From Palsa-504 sp963769715 (GTDB taxonomy: Bacteria > Actinomycetota > Actinomycetes > Streptosporangiales > Streptosporangiaceae): a stretch of DNA of 64,000 bases. The stretch covers positions 62,001 through 126,000 of the forward strand of contig CAVYNE010000004.1 of NCBI GenBank assembly GCA_963769715.1. The letters run 5' to 3'. A program made the translations under genes and the position numbers. This document shows, in pieces, positions 7,710 to 16,308 of this stretch (the stretch's first letter is position 1; each line of letters starts with the position of its first letter). A model generated the notes under the pieces. It was not told where the DNA came from and did not search any database. It saw nothing but the letters and a program-made list of their open reading frames with translations.

Positions 7710-8436
7710 GGACGTCCGCAAGACCTGCGCCCTGGTGGTGGAGGACGACCCCAACATCGTGGACCTGATCCGGTCCAACCTGGCCGTCCGCGGCTTCGAC
7801 ACCGTCGTAAGCGTGGACGGCATGCGGGCCCTTCAGTTGCTGGAGACCGAGGACCCGGACATCGTCCTGCTCGACCTGATGCTCCCCGAAGCCGATGGCT
7901 TCGAGCTCTGCCGCCAGATCCGCGAGCGCTCGCCGGTTGCCATCATCGTGGTGTCGGCCCGCGGTGGCGAGCGGGACAAGGTGACGGCCCTGCATATGGG
8001 CGCCGACGACTACATGACCAAACCGTTCAGCATCGAGGAACTGCTGGCGCGGATCACCGCGACGCTGCGCCGCACCCGGCCCGCCGCCCCGACCGAACAG
8101 GCGCCGCCGGTCATCGTGGTTGGCGACATCGTCATCGACCTGGCCCTGCAGCAGGTGACGCGGAACGCCCAGCCGGTGCACCTGACCCCGACCGAGTTCG
8201 CCCTGCTGCGCGAACTCGCGGTCAACCGGGGCAAGCTGCTGACCCATGCCCACCTGCTCCGCCGGGTGTGGGGCCACGGGTACGAGACCGAGACCGAGTA
8301 CCTGCGCGTCTACGTCCGGAGGCTGCGGGCTAAGCTCGAGGCGGAGGAGAGCGCGCCGCTCATCCTCACCCAGCCGCGGGCTGGCTACCGGCTGGCTCCG
8401 GAATTACCGAGCCGCCCCCGAAAAGACTGGAGATAA
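7693..8436 (+). CDS. OmpR/KdpE-type response regulator
   Basis: 247 residues (alternative start ATG 7702). The receiver domain is complete: acidic pocket E17-D18-D19, phosphoacceptor D61 (IVLLDLMLP), S88 (VVSARG) and K110 (YMTKPF). The C-terminal winged helix (about 140-240) has LTPTEFALLRELAVNRGKLL, RRVWG, YLRVYVRRLRAKLE and AGYRL, the OmpR/PhoB pattern. The gene begins inside the 3' end of the ABC-kinase fusion, so the two are almost certainly co-translated partners. Paired direct repeats at 8484-8529, in front of the binding-protein gene, have the 11-bp spacing that OmpR-family regulators prefer. I infer that it activates the transporter genes. Confidence 0.93.
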   Translation: MTAMTEDVRKTCALVVEDDPNIVDLIRSNLAVRGFDTVVSVDGMRALQLLETEDPDIVLLDLMLPEADGFELCRQIRERSPVAIIVVSARGGERDKVTALHMGADDYMTKPFSIEELLARITATLRRTRPAAPTEQAPPVIVVGDIVIDLALQQVTRNAQPVHLTPTEFALLRELAVNRGKLLTHAHLLRRVWGHGYETETEYLRVYVRRLRAKLEAEESAPLILTQPRAGYRLAPELPSRPRKDWR

Positions 8437-8483
8437 CGTCCAGGTGACAAACGCGAATCAAAAGAAGCACGAAAAGATCACCG

Positions 8484-8529
8484 TTCACGGTATCTTCACG
8501 GGACGGCGTCGATGTTAAGGCCACGTTAA
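8484..8529 (+). promoter_or_regulatory. two pairs of 11-bp-spaced direct repeats, putative regulator site
   Basis: TTCAC occurs at 8484 and 8495, and GTTAA at 8514 and 8525; each pair is exactly 11 bp apart, and a further GTTAA lies at 8553. Direct repeats one helical turn apart are the typical operator form of OmpR/PhoB regulators. The sites lie between the regulator gene and the sugar-binding lipoprotein. Downstream at about 8598-8616, CCGCAT and ATGCGG form a small hairpin in the leader. Confidence 0.5.
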
Positions 8530-8647
8530 TTTCTGGCGCTCTAGGGTCTAGTGTTAAGACACTGAGGTCGCGAAGATCGCCAGGCAGGAGGGGGATCCCG
8601 CATGCCTGGGATGCGGCCCTTCCTTTTAAAGACGCAAGGTGGTTTAT

Positions 8648-9880
8648 ATGATTCAGATGGCCAGGAAAGGGGCTGTAGCGTCAGTGTCGCTGGCCTTGTG
8701 CCTCGCCGCTGCAGCCTGCAGCAGTAGCAGCAGTAGCCCTAGTAGTACTAGCAGCAGTTCATCACCGGCAGCGAGCAGTTCCAGCTCTGCGGCCGCGGTG
8801 TCGATCTCGCTCAAGCAGCTGGACCGGACCTTCGCCGCCATGTCCACGTTGAAGCCGCTGGCCGCAGCGGGCAAGGGCAACGTGGCCGCTATCCTCCCGG
8901 ACACGGTTACCTCGGCCCGGTACACGCAATTCGACGCGCCCTACCTGACCCAGGCGCTGACGGCGGCAGGTCTTTCGTCCTCGCAGTTCTCCGTGCAGAA
9001 CGCACAGGGCAGTCCCGCCACCGAGCTTTCCGACGCCCAGGCGGCCATCACCAAGGGGGCCAGCGTCCTGATCATGGACCCGCTGGACTCCGGGACCGGA
9101 GCGCAGATCGAGTCCTACGCGAAGTCGCACGGGGCCAAGGTCATCGACTATGACCGGCTGACCCTGGGCGGCAGCCGCGACTACTACGTCAGCTTCAACA
9201 ACGTCCTCGTCGGCACGAAGATCGGCCAGGGATTCACCGCCTGCGCCGCCGCCTGGCACGTCACCAAGCCGAACGTGCTGGTGATGAAGGGCGACCCGAC
9301 CGACAACAACGCCACCCTGTTCGCCCAGGGGTATCTCGGGGTGCTCAATCCCTTCTTCTCCAGCGGGAAGTACGTCAACGTCGGCGAGCCCGCCGGGACC
9401 TGGACCCCGACCGTCGCGGAGAGCGAATTCCAGCAGGCGTTCACCGCGCACAAGAACATCAACTCCGTTCTCACGCCGAACGATGAGAACGCCGCCCCGA
9501 TCATCACCTACCTGCAGCGGGTGGGCGTCAAGCCCAAGACCTTCCCGGTCACCGGGCAGGACGCGACCACGATCGGGCTGCAGAACATCCTGGCCGGCTA
9601 CCAGTGCGGCACCGTCTACAAGCCGATCTACATCGAGGCCCAGGCGGCCGTCGCGCTGGCCATGTTCCTGCGCGCGGGCCAGACCCCGCCGAGCACCCTG
9701 GTGAACGGCTCGGTCACCGACTCCAAGACCAACACCTCAGTGCCGTCGGTGCTGGGCACGCCGGTGTGGGTCACCACGACCAACATGGCATCGACCGTCA
9801 TCGCGGACAATTTCGTGAAGGCCTCGCAGCTGTGTATCGGCCAGTTCGCGGCCGACTGCAAGGCCGCCGGGATCTCGTAA
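8648..9880 (+). CDS. sugar ABC transporter substrate-binding lipoprotein (XylF-like)
   Basis: 410 residues from ATG 8648, chosen because AAGGTGG sits 5 bp upstream; GTG 8639 and ATG 8657 are alternatives. A basic start, hydrophobic core and lipobox LAAAAC (C24) mark a lipoprotein exported and anchored outside the membrane. A Ser-rich linker (about 25-48) follows. The rest is a type I periplasmic-binding fold with VAAILPDTVTSARYTQFDAP, ASVLIMDPLDSGT, VIDYDRL and VLTPNDENAAPIITYL, closest to the xylose/ribose-binding (CUT2) class. It heads the set binding protein-ATPase-permease. The substrate is probably a monosaccharide but cannot be read from the sequence. Confidence 0.9.
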   Translation: MIQMARKGAVASVSLALCLAAAACSSSSSSPSSTSSSSSPAASSSSSAAAVSISLKQLDRTFAAMSTLKPLAAAGKGNVAAILPDTVTSARYTQFDAPYLTQALTAAGLSSSQFSVQNAQGSPATELSDAQAAITKGASVLIMDPLDSGTGAQIESYAKSHGAKVIDYDRLTLGGSRDYYVSFNNVLVGTKIGQGFTACAAAWHVTKPNVLVMKGDPTDNNATLFAQGYLGVLNPFFSSGKYVNVGEPAGTWTPTVAESEFQQAFTAHKNINSVLTPNDENAAPIITYLQRVGVKPKTFPVTGQDATTIGLQNILAGYQCGTVYKPIYIEAQAAVALAMFLRAGQTPPSTLVNGSVTDSKTNTSVPSVLGTPVWVTTTNMASTVIADNFVKASQLCIGQFAADCKAAGIS

Positions 9881-9917
9881 TGAGCGCCCGCTGGCTGAAC
9901 GTAAGGAGGCGCGCCCG

Positions 9918-10997
9918 GTGACAACTCCGGACGCGGAAGGCGCCCGGCCCGCAACCGCGGGCCGGGCGGTGCCCGGTTCCGAGCAGGATCCGCGGGCTCA
10001 CGAGCCTAACGCCCCCGAGCCCAGCGGCCCTGACCATGCAACCCCCGCCAGCGCGACCCCCGCCGGTGACGAAAATACCGCCGAGGTCGCCGCCGTCCAA
10101 GCCGAGGTCGCCGCGGCCCAAGCCGAAACCGCCGCCGCCGACGCCGAACTGGCCGCCGCCCGAGCCGAAAGCGCCTTCGCCCAGGCTCCCGCCACCGAGG
10201 CCGGCAATGGCGACCGGTCGCTGCTCCGCCTGGTTGATATCGGCAAGAGCTTCGGCCCGGTGCGCGTGCTGAGCCACATCACCCTGGACATCCCCCCCGG
10301 TCAGGTGACGGCGGTCGTCGGTGACAACGGGGCGGGCAAGAGCACGCTGATCAAGACGATCGCCGGCATCTACCAGCAGGATGAAGGTCAGATCCTCTGG
10401 CAGGGCCGCCCGGTCCACCTGCACTCCCCGAAGGACGCCACCGATCTCGGCATCGCCACCGTCTACCAGGACCTCGCGCTGGCCGACAACCTGGACATCG
10501 TGGCGAATATGTTCCTCGGCCATGAGGAGACCAAGCGCTTTCAGCTGGACGAGATCGGGATGGAGAAGACCGCCAGGAAAACGCTGGCCGACCTGTCGGT
10601 GGTCACGGTCCGCTCGGTCCGCCAGCTGGTGGGGTCGCTGTCCGGGGGCCAGCGGCAGGCGGTCGCGGTCGCCCGGGCCGTGATGCGCCAGGCTAAGCTG
10701 GTGATCCTGGACGAGCCGACCGCGGCCCTGGGCGTCACCCAGACGCGCGTCGTGCTCGACCTGATCAAACGGCTGAAGAGCCAGGACATCGCGGTGATCG
10801 TCATCTCGCACAACCTGAACGACGTCCAGTCGGTCGCGGACCGGATCGCCGTACTGCGCCTGGGCCACCTGGTCACCGTCGGGCCAGCGTCGCAATACGA
10901 CGCCGAGTCGATCGTCGACCTCATGACCACCGGTACCTCCAAGCGCCTCGGCGCTGTTCCGGCCGAGCAGTCATCAGGGAGCTCCAGTGAGCACTGA
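9918..10997 (+). CDS. sugar ABC transporter ATP-binding protein (single-domain, XylG/FrcA-like)
   Basis: 359 residues from GTG 9918 with AAGGAGG upstream. Residues 1-95 are an unusual Ala/Glu/Pro-rich extension ending in a heptad-like stretch (AEVAAAQAETAAADAELAAA), perhaps a coiled coil. One ABC domain follows: Walker A GDNGAGKST, Q-loop VYQDLALADNLD, LSGGQ, Walker B LVILDEP and H-loop ISHN. CUT2 systems usually have a double ATPase; single-domain forms such as FrcA exist. The ATPase part of the upstream ABC-kinase fusion is clearly paralogous (both have QDLA and NLDI). It overlaps the permease gene by 11 bp and energises it at the cytoplasmic face. Confidence 0.92.
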   Translation: MTTPDAEGARPATAGRAVPGSEQDPRAHEPNAPEPSGPDHATPASATPAGDENTAEVAAVQAEVAAAQAETAAADAELAAARAESAFAQAPATEAGNGDRSLLRLVDIGKSFGPVRVLSHITLDIPPGQVTAVVGDNGAGKSTLIKTIAGIYQQDEGQILWQGRPVHLHSPKDATDLGIATVYQDLALADNLDIVANMFLGHEETKRFQLDEIGMEKTARKTLADLSVVTVRSVRQLVGSLSGGQRQAVAVARAVMRQAKLVILDEPTAALGVTQTRVVLDLIKRLKSQDIAVIVISHNLNDVQSVADRIAVLRLGHLVTVGPASQYDAESIVDLMTTGTSKRLGAVPAEQSSGSSSEH

Positions 10998-12297
10998 CGT
11001 CCAAGAGCCGCCACCCGAGGCCACCGAGTCCGACGAGATCGCGTCCGAGGCCGCCGCGGGCACCGCCCCCGAGGTCATCGCGGATTCGCTGGGCGAGTAC
11101 GTCAAGATCTGGCTCTCCCGCGTTCGCAACGGCGAAAGCGGCGCCCTGCCGGTCATCCTCGGCCTGGTCGCCATCGTCATATACTTCCAGGCCCGCAGCT
11201 CCCTGTTCCTGTCCGCCGGCAACCTGGTCAACCTGACCACGCAGGCCGCCTTTATCATCATGCTGGGCATGGCCGAGGTGTTCGTCCTGCTGCTCGGTGA
11301 GATCGACCTGTCGATCGGCTATACCTCTGCCCTCGGCGCGACGTTCACGTGCTGGCTGCTGCTGCCGCCGAATCCCGCCCCGTGGCCGCTGGCGGTGCTG
11401 GTCGGCCTGGCCGTCCCCGCGATCTTCAGCGGACTCGAGGGCGTGATGGTCACCCGGCTCCGCCTGCCGTCCTTCGTGGTTACGCTGGCCGGCCAGCTGC
11501 TGGCGTTCGGCCTGCTGCTGGAGGTCATGGACTCCGCCGCCCCCTCCGGCGGCGGAAGCATCCGGCTGTTCAACACCGTCCTGTTGGATATCGAGGGCGG
11601 CGCCCTCAGCCCGGCGGCCAGCTGGATCGTCATGATAGTGGCCGTGGTGCTGGCCGGCACGATGTTCCTCGTGCGCGACACCCGCAGGCGGGCGAGCAAT
11701 CTCACCGCGCCTCCGCTGAGCGTCACCGTGCTGAAGATCGTCGTGATGGCGATCGCGGGCGTGGTCGTCGTGCTCATCGGGAACAAGGACCGCGGCGTCG
11801 GCCTCACCGTGGTGCACGGCGTGCCGTGGGTGGTGCTGCTGCTCCTGGTGGTGGTCGTCGCCTGGAGCTTCCTGCTTGGCCGCACCCGGTTCGGCCGGTA
11901 CGTCTATGCCATCGGCGGCAACGCCGAGGCATCCAGGCGGGCCGGAATCAACCTCAGCCGGATCCGGGTCCTCGCGTTCACGCTCTGCGGGCTGACCGCG
12001 GGCATCATGGGCATCATCTACACCTCCTACCTCGGCTCGATCTCCACCGGCGTCCCGGGCGGCAACAACGTCCTGTTGGCGGTCGCCGCTGCGGTCGTCG
12101 GCGGCGTCAGCCTGTTCGGCGGCCGCGGCAAGATGCTGGGCGCGGTCCTCGGCGGGATCATTGTCGCGGTGATCTACAACGGCCTGCAACTGCTCGGCCT
12201 GGGCGCCGCGCCCCAGAACATCTGGACCGCGGTGGTCCTGCTCGCCGCCGTCACCGTGGACACCCTAGCCCGCCGCAGGAGCACCAGCGCCGGCTAA
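10987..12297 (+). CDS. sugar ABC transporter permease (XylH-like)
   Basis: 436 residues from GTG 10987, overlapping the ATPase gene. A hydrophilic N-terminus (about 45 residues) precedes about ten hydrophobic segments. Family marks are EVFVLLLGEIDLSIGYTSAL after the third segment, YAIGGNAEASRRAGINLSRI (the loop contacting the ATPase) and GGVSLFGGRGKMLGAVLGG near the C-terminus, all typical of CUT2 permeases (RbsC/XylH, BPD_transp_2). It forms the membrane channel for the substrate delivered by the lipoprotein at 8648. Confidence 0.93.
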   Translation: MSTDVQEPPPEATESDEIASEAAAGTAPEVIADSLGEYVKIWLSRVRNGESGALPVILGLVAIVIYFQARSSLFLSAGNLVNLTTQAAFIIMLGMAEVFVLLLGEIDLSIGYTSALGATFTCWLLLPPNPAPWPLAVLVGLAVPAIFSGLEGVMVTRLRLPSFVVTLAGQLLAFGLLLEVMDSAAPSGGGSIRLFNTVLLDIEGGALSPAASWIVMIVAVVLAGTMFLVRDTRRRASNLTAPPLSVTVLKIVVMAIAGVVVVLIGNKDRGVGLTVVHGVPWVVLLLLVVVVAWSFLLGRTRFGRYVYAIGGNAEASRRAGINLSRIRVLAFTLCGLTAGIMGIIYTSYLGSISTGVPGGNNVLLAVAAAVVGGVSLFGGRGKMLGAVLGGIIVAVIYNGLQLLGLGAAPQNIWTAVVLLAAVTVDTLARRRSTSAG

Positions 12298-12381
12298 AAA
12301 TCATTAATCCCGAACGGGGCGTGGTGCATGCCCCGGCCACGGTGGGCAGATACCCCTCGAGAAGAAAGCGAGGGAATGCCG

Positions 12382-12954
12382 ATGCGCCTTGCTGTCCTGT
12401 CCTCCGACGAGATGACCACCGAGCAGCTGGACCTGTACCGCGAGATCCTGGGCGGCCCGCGCGGCCAGGGGCCCCGTGCGGTCGCCCTCTCCAGCGGCGC
12501 GGGCGGCCTGGCCGGGCCGTTCAACGCGATGCTCTACGCGCCGCCCGTCGGTCACGCGCTGCAGGAACTCGGCGCGGCCATCAGGTTCCGCACTCAGTTG
12601 CCGCCCCGGATCCGGGAGATGGCGATCCTGATGGTGGCGCACGCCTGGGACAGCGCGTACGAACGGGCCTCGCACGAGCCGATCGGGCGCGAGGCCGGGC
12701 TGGCCGAGCCGGAAATCGAGGCGCTCCGGGTCGGCGCGGACCCTGGCTTCGACGATAAGCAGGAGCAGGTCGCGTACTCGGTGGTCCGGGCGCTGACCGG
12801 CCCGGACCCCAATACCGCCGACCTGGACGACCAGGAGTACGACACCGCGGTGGCGGTGCTCGGCGAGCAGGCCCTGGTCGAGCTGTCCGCGCTGGTCGGC
12901 TACTACGCGACCCTGGCCCTGCAGCTGCGCATCTTCCGGGTCCCCGCACCCTAG
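12382..12954 (+). CDS. carboxymuconolactone decarboxylase-family protein
   Basis: 190 residues from ATG 12382 (GAGGG seven bases upstream; ATG 12376 is alternative). The CMD/AhpD-like helical core is seen in GPFNAMLYAPPVGHALQELG, LPPRIREMAILMVAHAWDSA and ASHEPIGREAGLAEPEIEAL. The usual CxxC redox pair of AhpD is absent: the equivalent stretch reads AWDSAYERASH, so a peroxidase role is unlikely. It lies 85 bp after the permease gene, before a strong terminator, and is probably the last gene of the transporter operon. Enzyme role unknown; some CMD proteins act on lactones or aromatic acids. Confidence 0.85.
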   Translation: MRLAVLSSDEMTTEQLDLYREILGGPRGQGPRAVALSSGAGGLAGPFNAMLYAPPVGHALQELGAAIRFRTQLPPRIREMAILMVAHAWDSAYERASHEPIGREAGLAEPEIEALRVGADPGFDDKQEQVAYSVVRALTGPDPNTADLDDQEYDTAVAVLGEQALVELSALVGYYATLALQLRIFRVPAP

Positions 12955-12973
12955 CCCCAACCCCACGAGAACC

Positions 12974-13007
12974 AGACGGGGCGGTCCCGGCCGGGACCGC
13001 CCCGTCT
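12974..13007 (+). terminator. strong terminator, 17-bp perfect stem
   Basis: AGACGGGGCGGTCCCGG is followed directly by its exact reverse complement, and then by CGTTTCCTTCC. It lies 20 bp after the CMD gene and ends the ABC/two-component operon. Confidence 0.85.
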
Positions 13008-13046
13008 CGTTTCCTTCCTGGCGGTTGATACCGCTAAGATGCCGCG

Positions 13047-13919
13047 GTGGTGTCGGTTTTGTTCGCGCTGCTTACGGCGCTGTTCAACGGCCTGGCGTCG
13101 GTCTTGCAGCGGATGGCCGCCTCGACTGCGCCAGCCGCTAAAGCGCTGCACCTGTCCCTGTTCGGCTACCTGATCAGGCGCAAGGTATGGCTGGCGGGCA
13201 TCGGCCTGGTCATCGTGGCCTCGGTCTGCCAGGCCACGGCGCTGGCCACCGGCCCGGTCGCGCTGGTGCAGCCCATCTTCATCATCGAACTCCCGTTCAC
13301 ACTACTGGTGGCGAGCGGGCTGGCCCACCGCAAGCTGCCGCAGCGGACCTGGTGGGCCGTCGGTCTGGTCACGGTCGCCCTCGGGGCCGGGCTCGCGGCG
13401 GCCGCGCCGTCCGGCGGCGGGACGAACGCCAGTCCCCGAGTGTGGGCAGCAGCGCTGATCGTCACCGGCGCCTTCGAGGCGGTGGTGATCACCGTCGGCG
13501 TGCGGACGCGGGGGAACGCGCGCGGGGCGGCGTTCGGCCTGGCGGCCGCCTGCGGTTACGCACTGACGGCGACGCTGCTGAAGAGCGCGGTGGCGGTCCT
13601 GCCGCAGGGCATCGGGCCGTTCTTCTCCACCTGGCAGCTGTACGGGACCGCGGTGGCCGGGGTCGGCGCGCTGTTCCTGCTGCAGAACGGCCTGCAGGCG
13701 GGCTCGCTCCTCGCCGTCCAGCCCCCGCTCACCCTCGGCGACGCGCTGATCAGCGCCTGCTTCGGCGTGTTCGTCTTCGGCGAGGACGTGCGGACCGGCG
13801 GGTGGCTGCTTGTGGTCGAGATCGTGGCCGTGATCGCGGTGACCATCGGCTGCATCGAACTGTCCCGCTCGCTGGCCCTGGTCCACGAGGCCCAGCCCGC
13901 GCAATCGGTCCCTTCATGA
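13047..13919 (+). CDS. DMT-family (EamA/NIPA-like) transporter
   Basis: 290 residues from GTG 13047. About nine hydrophobic helices are visible, with the internal duplication typical of the drug/metabolite transporter superfamily: the first half starts VSVLFALLTALFNGLASVLQ, the second RGAAFGLAAACGYALTATLL. GPVALVQPIFIIELPF and SLLAVQPPLTLGDALISACF are the corresponding helices of the two halves. Such proteins export or import small metabolites or Mg2+ across the inner membrane; the substrate is not predictable. It stands alone and converges with the L,D-transpeptidase gene. Confidence 0.85.
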   Translation: MVSVLFALLTALFNGLASVLQRMAASTAPAAKALHLSLFGYLIRRKVWLAGIGLVIVASVCQATALATGPVALVQPIFIIELPFTLLVASGLAHRKLPQRTWWAVGLVTVALGAGLAAAAPSGGGTNASPRVWAAALIVTGAFEAVVITVGVRTRGNARGAAFGLAAACGYALTATLLKSAVAVLPQGIGPFFSTWQLYGTAVAGVGALFLLQNGLQAGSLLAVQPPLTLGDALISACFGVFVFGEDVRTGGWLLVVEIVAVIAVTIGCIELSRSLALVHEAQPAQSVPS

Positions 13920-13965
13920 TCCCCACGCAGCTGGCGCTCCTCGCCCCGGCTTGGCCGAGCGCCGG

Positions 13966-14673
13966 TTAGCGGATGTAGACCGGCTCGCCGGGAACGGTCA
14001 CCAGCTTGTGGAAGAACGCGGCGATGTCCATCGGGATCCGGACGCAACCGTGCGAGACGGGCGCCAGCGGCACGTCGGTGTCGCCGTGGATCGCGAACGC
14101 GGTGCCGATGAAGAACACCGGGTTGTACATCTCGCCCAGCGGGACCGCGACCCAGCCAGGCATGAACACGACGGTCCGGTAGTTGCCGGTCGGGGTGACG
14201 GCGTATCCGCAGCCGCCGTTGGAGCAGTAGTAGTAGTGGCCGCCGGTCGATACGTGGCTGATCAGCTCGACCCGGTTGTTGCGGTAGAGGACCAGAACCT
14301 CGCGCGACAGGCTGACCTCGACCCGGTTGGCTCCGCCGTGCGCCACGAGCACGCGGGGAGCCCGCGGGTGGGCCAGCGCCCACTGCATCGCGGAGGTCAC
14401 GTAGTCGTGCGCGGGCAGGCCCTGTACCTCCTCGAACGCCCACACGGCCTCGAGGGTATTGGTGCCGAACCGGCCGTCGATCGAGCCCGGGTAGTACTTC
14501 AGCGCGGCCAGTCGCCGTTGCAGCGCCTTGACCGCGGCGCCGCTCATGCCTGGCTGAAGGGCGCGGGCCGACGCCGTCCGGGCCGCGGGCGCCGACGTCG
14601 AGGCCGAGGCTGCGGTGGGCACGGCCACCGCTATGACCGGTACGAGCAGCAAGGACATCCACAGGCGTCGCAT
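13966..14673 (-). CDS. L,D-transpeptidase with peptidoglycan-binding domain
   Basis: 235 residues from ATG 14673, preferred over GTG 14688 because GGAGGT lies six bases upstream. A signal peptide (MRRLWMSLLLVPVIAVAVPT...ASAS) is followed by a PG_binding_1 repeat (LQPGMSGAAVKALQRRLAAL...DGRFGTNTLEAVWAFE) and a YkuD catalytic domain. The active-site motif is HGDTDVPLAPVSHGCVRIP, with C210 as nucleophile and H196 and H208 nearby. The enzyme makes 3-3 cross-links in peptidoglycan outside the membrane. It stands alone. Confidence 0.93.
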   Translation of the reverse strand: MRRLWMSLLLVPVIAVAVPTAASASTSAPAARTASARALQPGMSGAAVKALQRRLAALKYYPGSIDGRFGTNTLEAVWAFEEVQGLPAHDYVTSAMQWALAHPRAPRVLVAHGGANRVEVSLSREVLVLYRNNRVELISHVSTGGHYYYCSNGGCGYAVTPTGNYRTVVFMPGWVAVPLGEMYNPVFFIGTAFAIHGDTDVPLAPVSHGCVRIPMDIAAFFHKLVTVPGEPVYIR

Positions 14674-14838
14674 CGCCGACCTCCGCACGCGTTCGGGGCA
14701 TGCTTCGACGCCCCGCTAACCGCTAGATACCCCAACATTAGGTCTGGGTACCACGAACCGCTGGCATCGACATATCTCGATCCGGTAGCAGCTGAGTCTC
14801 ATGATGGTCAGCGGGAACAAAGATCCGCACTCGGCCGC

Positions 14839-15359
14839 TTAACCCGGTTCGCCTCGCCAAGCGGTGGGCGGCAGCCGCCTGATCACCGGATCCGTGATCG
14901 CGGCGGTTAGGGCGGCGGCGAAGCGCCCGGCGCCGAGGACCTGGTAGGGCCGGTCGAAGAAGAGCCGGGTGCTGGTGCCGAGAGGTTCGGTGAGCCCCAG
15001 CCGGTTGTACGCTTCGGCCGCGATCAGGTAAGCCCGGCTGAGGTGCCGCTCCCGGTCCGGCCAGCCGGTGGCGGACAGCGCCGCGGCCAGGCTGGCGCCG
15101 AGTCCGGCGGCGCCCGGGACCCGGGCAAAGGCCGCTCCGCGTCGTCCGCGCCGAGGAACACCTGGAGCCGCGGCCCCCAGTCATGGTCGGTGGACCGCTC
15201 GGTGTCGAAGCCGAGTACTTCAGATCCCGGCCCGAGCAGCGCCGCCGCATACCTGAGCCCGGGGAACTCCTGGTCAAGCAGCGGGCGCACCGCCTCGGCG
15301 TAGAACTCGCCCGCCCAGCCGCAGCCCCGGAATGAAGGTCCCATCCACGCGGTCATCAT
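14839..15359 (-). pseudogene. DUF4037-family gene with internal deletion/frameshift
   Basis: The 5' part (from ATG about 15359) reads FRGCGWAGEFYAEAVRPLLD, then GSEVLGFDTERSTDHDWGPR, LQVFLGADDAERP, the conserved N-terminal region of DUF4037 nucleotidyltransferase-like proteins. After about 15120 the match jumps frame and continues GLGASLAAALSATGWPDRER, HLSRAYLIAAEAYNRLGL, RPYQVLGAGRFAAALTAAIT to TAA at 14839. About 100 middle residues and the C-terminal end of the family are missing. The gene is therefore broken by deletion. Confidence 0.7.
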
Positions 15360-15399
15360 GCCGTCTGCCGCTTATCGAGGCATCTAGTTTTTCCTGGCT

Positions 15400-15885
15400 C
15401 TAGGAGTGCGGGTCGGCGCCAGGGTCACCACCCGTGACACGGACGGCGAGCCTGGGCAGGTACGTGTTCCATGCGACGAGGTGGCCTTCGCGCAGATCAG
15501 GGTTGGGCAGGTTCTCATGCCGTAGCGTGAGGCGGGAACCGCCGTCCTCCTCGTCGAGCGTCACGGTGACACACGTGCTGCCGGGCGGCATGGCGCTTCC
15601 GCTGGTCGCCTCGCCGGGCTTGTGCTTGGTGCGCTGCGCTGCCTCGTCATCGGCGAAGCCCCAGGTGAAGACCACCTGGCGCGGCTGACTGACCTGGAGA
15701 AACTCGCCCGCGGCCGCGAAACCGTCGGGCATGTGGATGCGGTAGACGCCGCCGGGTACCGGCTCCAGATGCGCTTCGCTGCCCATCCACTGCACGTAAC
15801 GGGCGGGATCGGTGAAGTAGGGGAAGACGTCTTCGGGCGCCGCCGGAATGTGCATGCTCACTTCGACGGCGGACATCTCAGTCAT
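15400..15885 (-). CDS. SRPBCC/AHSA1-like domain protein
   Basis: 161 residues from ATG 15885. The START-like fold shows VEVSMHIPAAPEDVFPYFTD at the start, then ARYVQWMGSEAHLEPVPGG, YRIHMPDG, GEFLQVSQPRQVVFTWGF, and the closing TRLTLRHENLP-type strand (here SRLTLRHENLPNPDLREGH). Members bind hydrophobic ligands in the cytoplasm; many have no known substrate. The start overlaps the stop of the YciI-like gene by 8 bp, so the two are translationally coupled. Both are divergent from the ECF sigma factor, a context often seen for ECF-linked SRPBCC/YciI genes. Confidence 0.88.
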   Translation of the reverse strand: MTEMSAVEVSMHIPAAPEDVFPYFTDPARYVQWMGSEAHLEPVPGGVYRIHMPDGFAAAGEFLQVSQPRQVVFTWGFADDEAAQRTKHKPGEATSGSAMPPGSTCVTVTLDEEDGGSRLTLRHENLPNPDLREGHLVAWNTYLPRLAVRVTGGDPGADPHS

Positions 15886-16213
15886 GACGGGTTCCCGTCG
15901 TGTCAAGCCAGTTATCGAAACGTTCATCATGGCTGTCCAGCTCGCCGATCTCCACGGCACCGCCATGGTTGAGCAGCGGGCAGCCGCGAGCCAGCGCCAC
16001 GGCCGCGTCGAGGCTGCCGGCCCGGATCAGCGAGTAGCCGCCGAGCGTCGTATCGGCCGCGCTAGCCCCCAGGGCCGCCGCGGCGAACGCCGGGTTGCCG
16101 CGGTCCTTGAGGCGGGCGCCGAGCTCGAGCTGCCAGGTCGACCAGGCGTCGAAGGTGTCGGCGGAAGGCGCGTAACGAACCGGCGCGCGGAAGGTGAACA
16201 GGTACGTGGACAT
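15878..16213 (-). CDS. YciI/YCII-related (DGPF-type) protein
   Basis: 111 residues: MSTYLFTFRAPVRYAPSADT, WQLELGARLKDRGNPAF, GGYSLIRAGSLDAAVALARG, CPLLNHGGAVEIGELD. This is the ferredoxin-like alpha/beta fold of YCII/DGPF proteins, frequently encoded next to ECF sigma factors. Function is unresolved in the family; related enzymes such as muconolactone isomerase-like proteins act on small organic acids. It is the first gene of a two-gene unit with the SRPBCC gene and divergent from the sigma gene. The palindrome CGGAGGTCTCCG overlaps its ribosome-binding site. Confidence 0.85.
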   Translation of the reverse strand: MSTYLFTFRAPVRYAPSADTFDAWSTWQLELGARLKDRGNPAFAAAALGASAADTTLGGYSLIRAGSLDAAVALARGCPLLNHGGAVEIGELDSHDERFDNWLDTTGTRHD

Positions 16214-16308
16214 CGGAGGTCTCCGTTCGGTTGTCGGTCGATGGGATAGACACCAGCGCGACCGTCAACTGGGCGGATCGGACGGCGCGAGTATGCGACG
16301 ATATCGCT

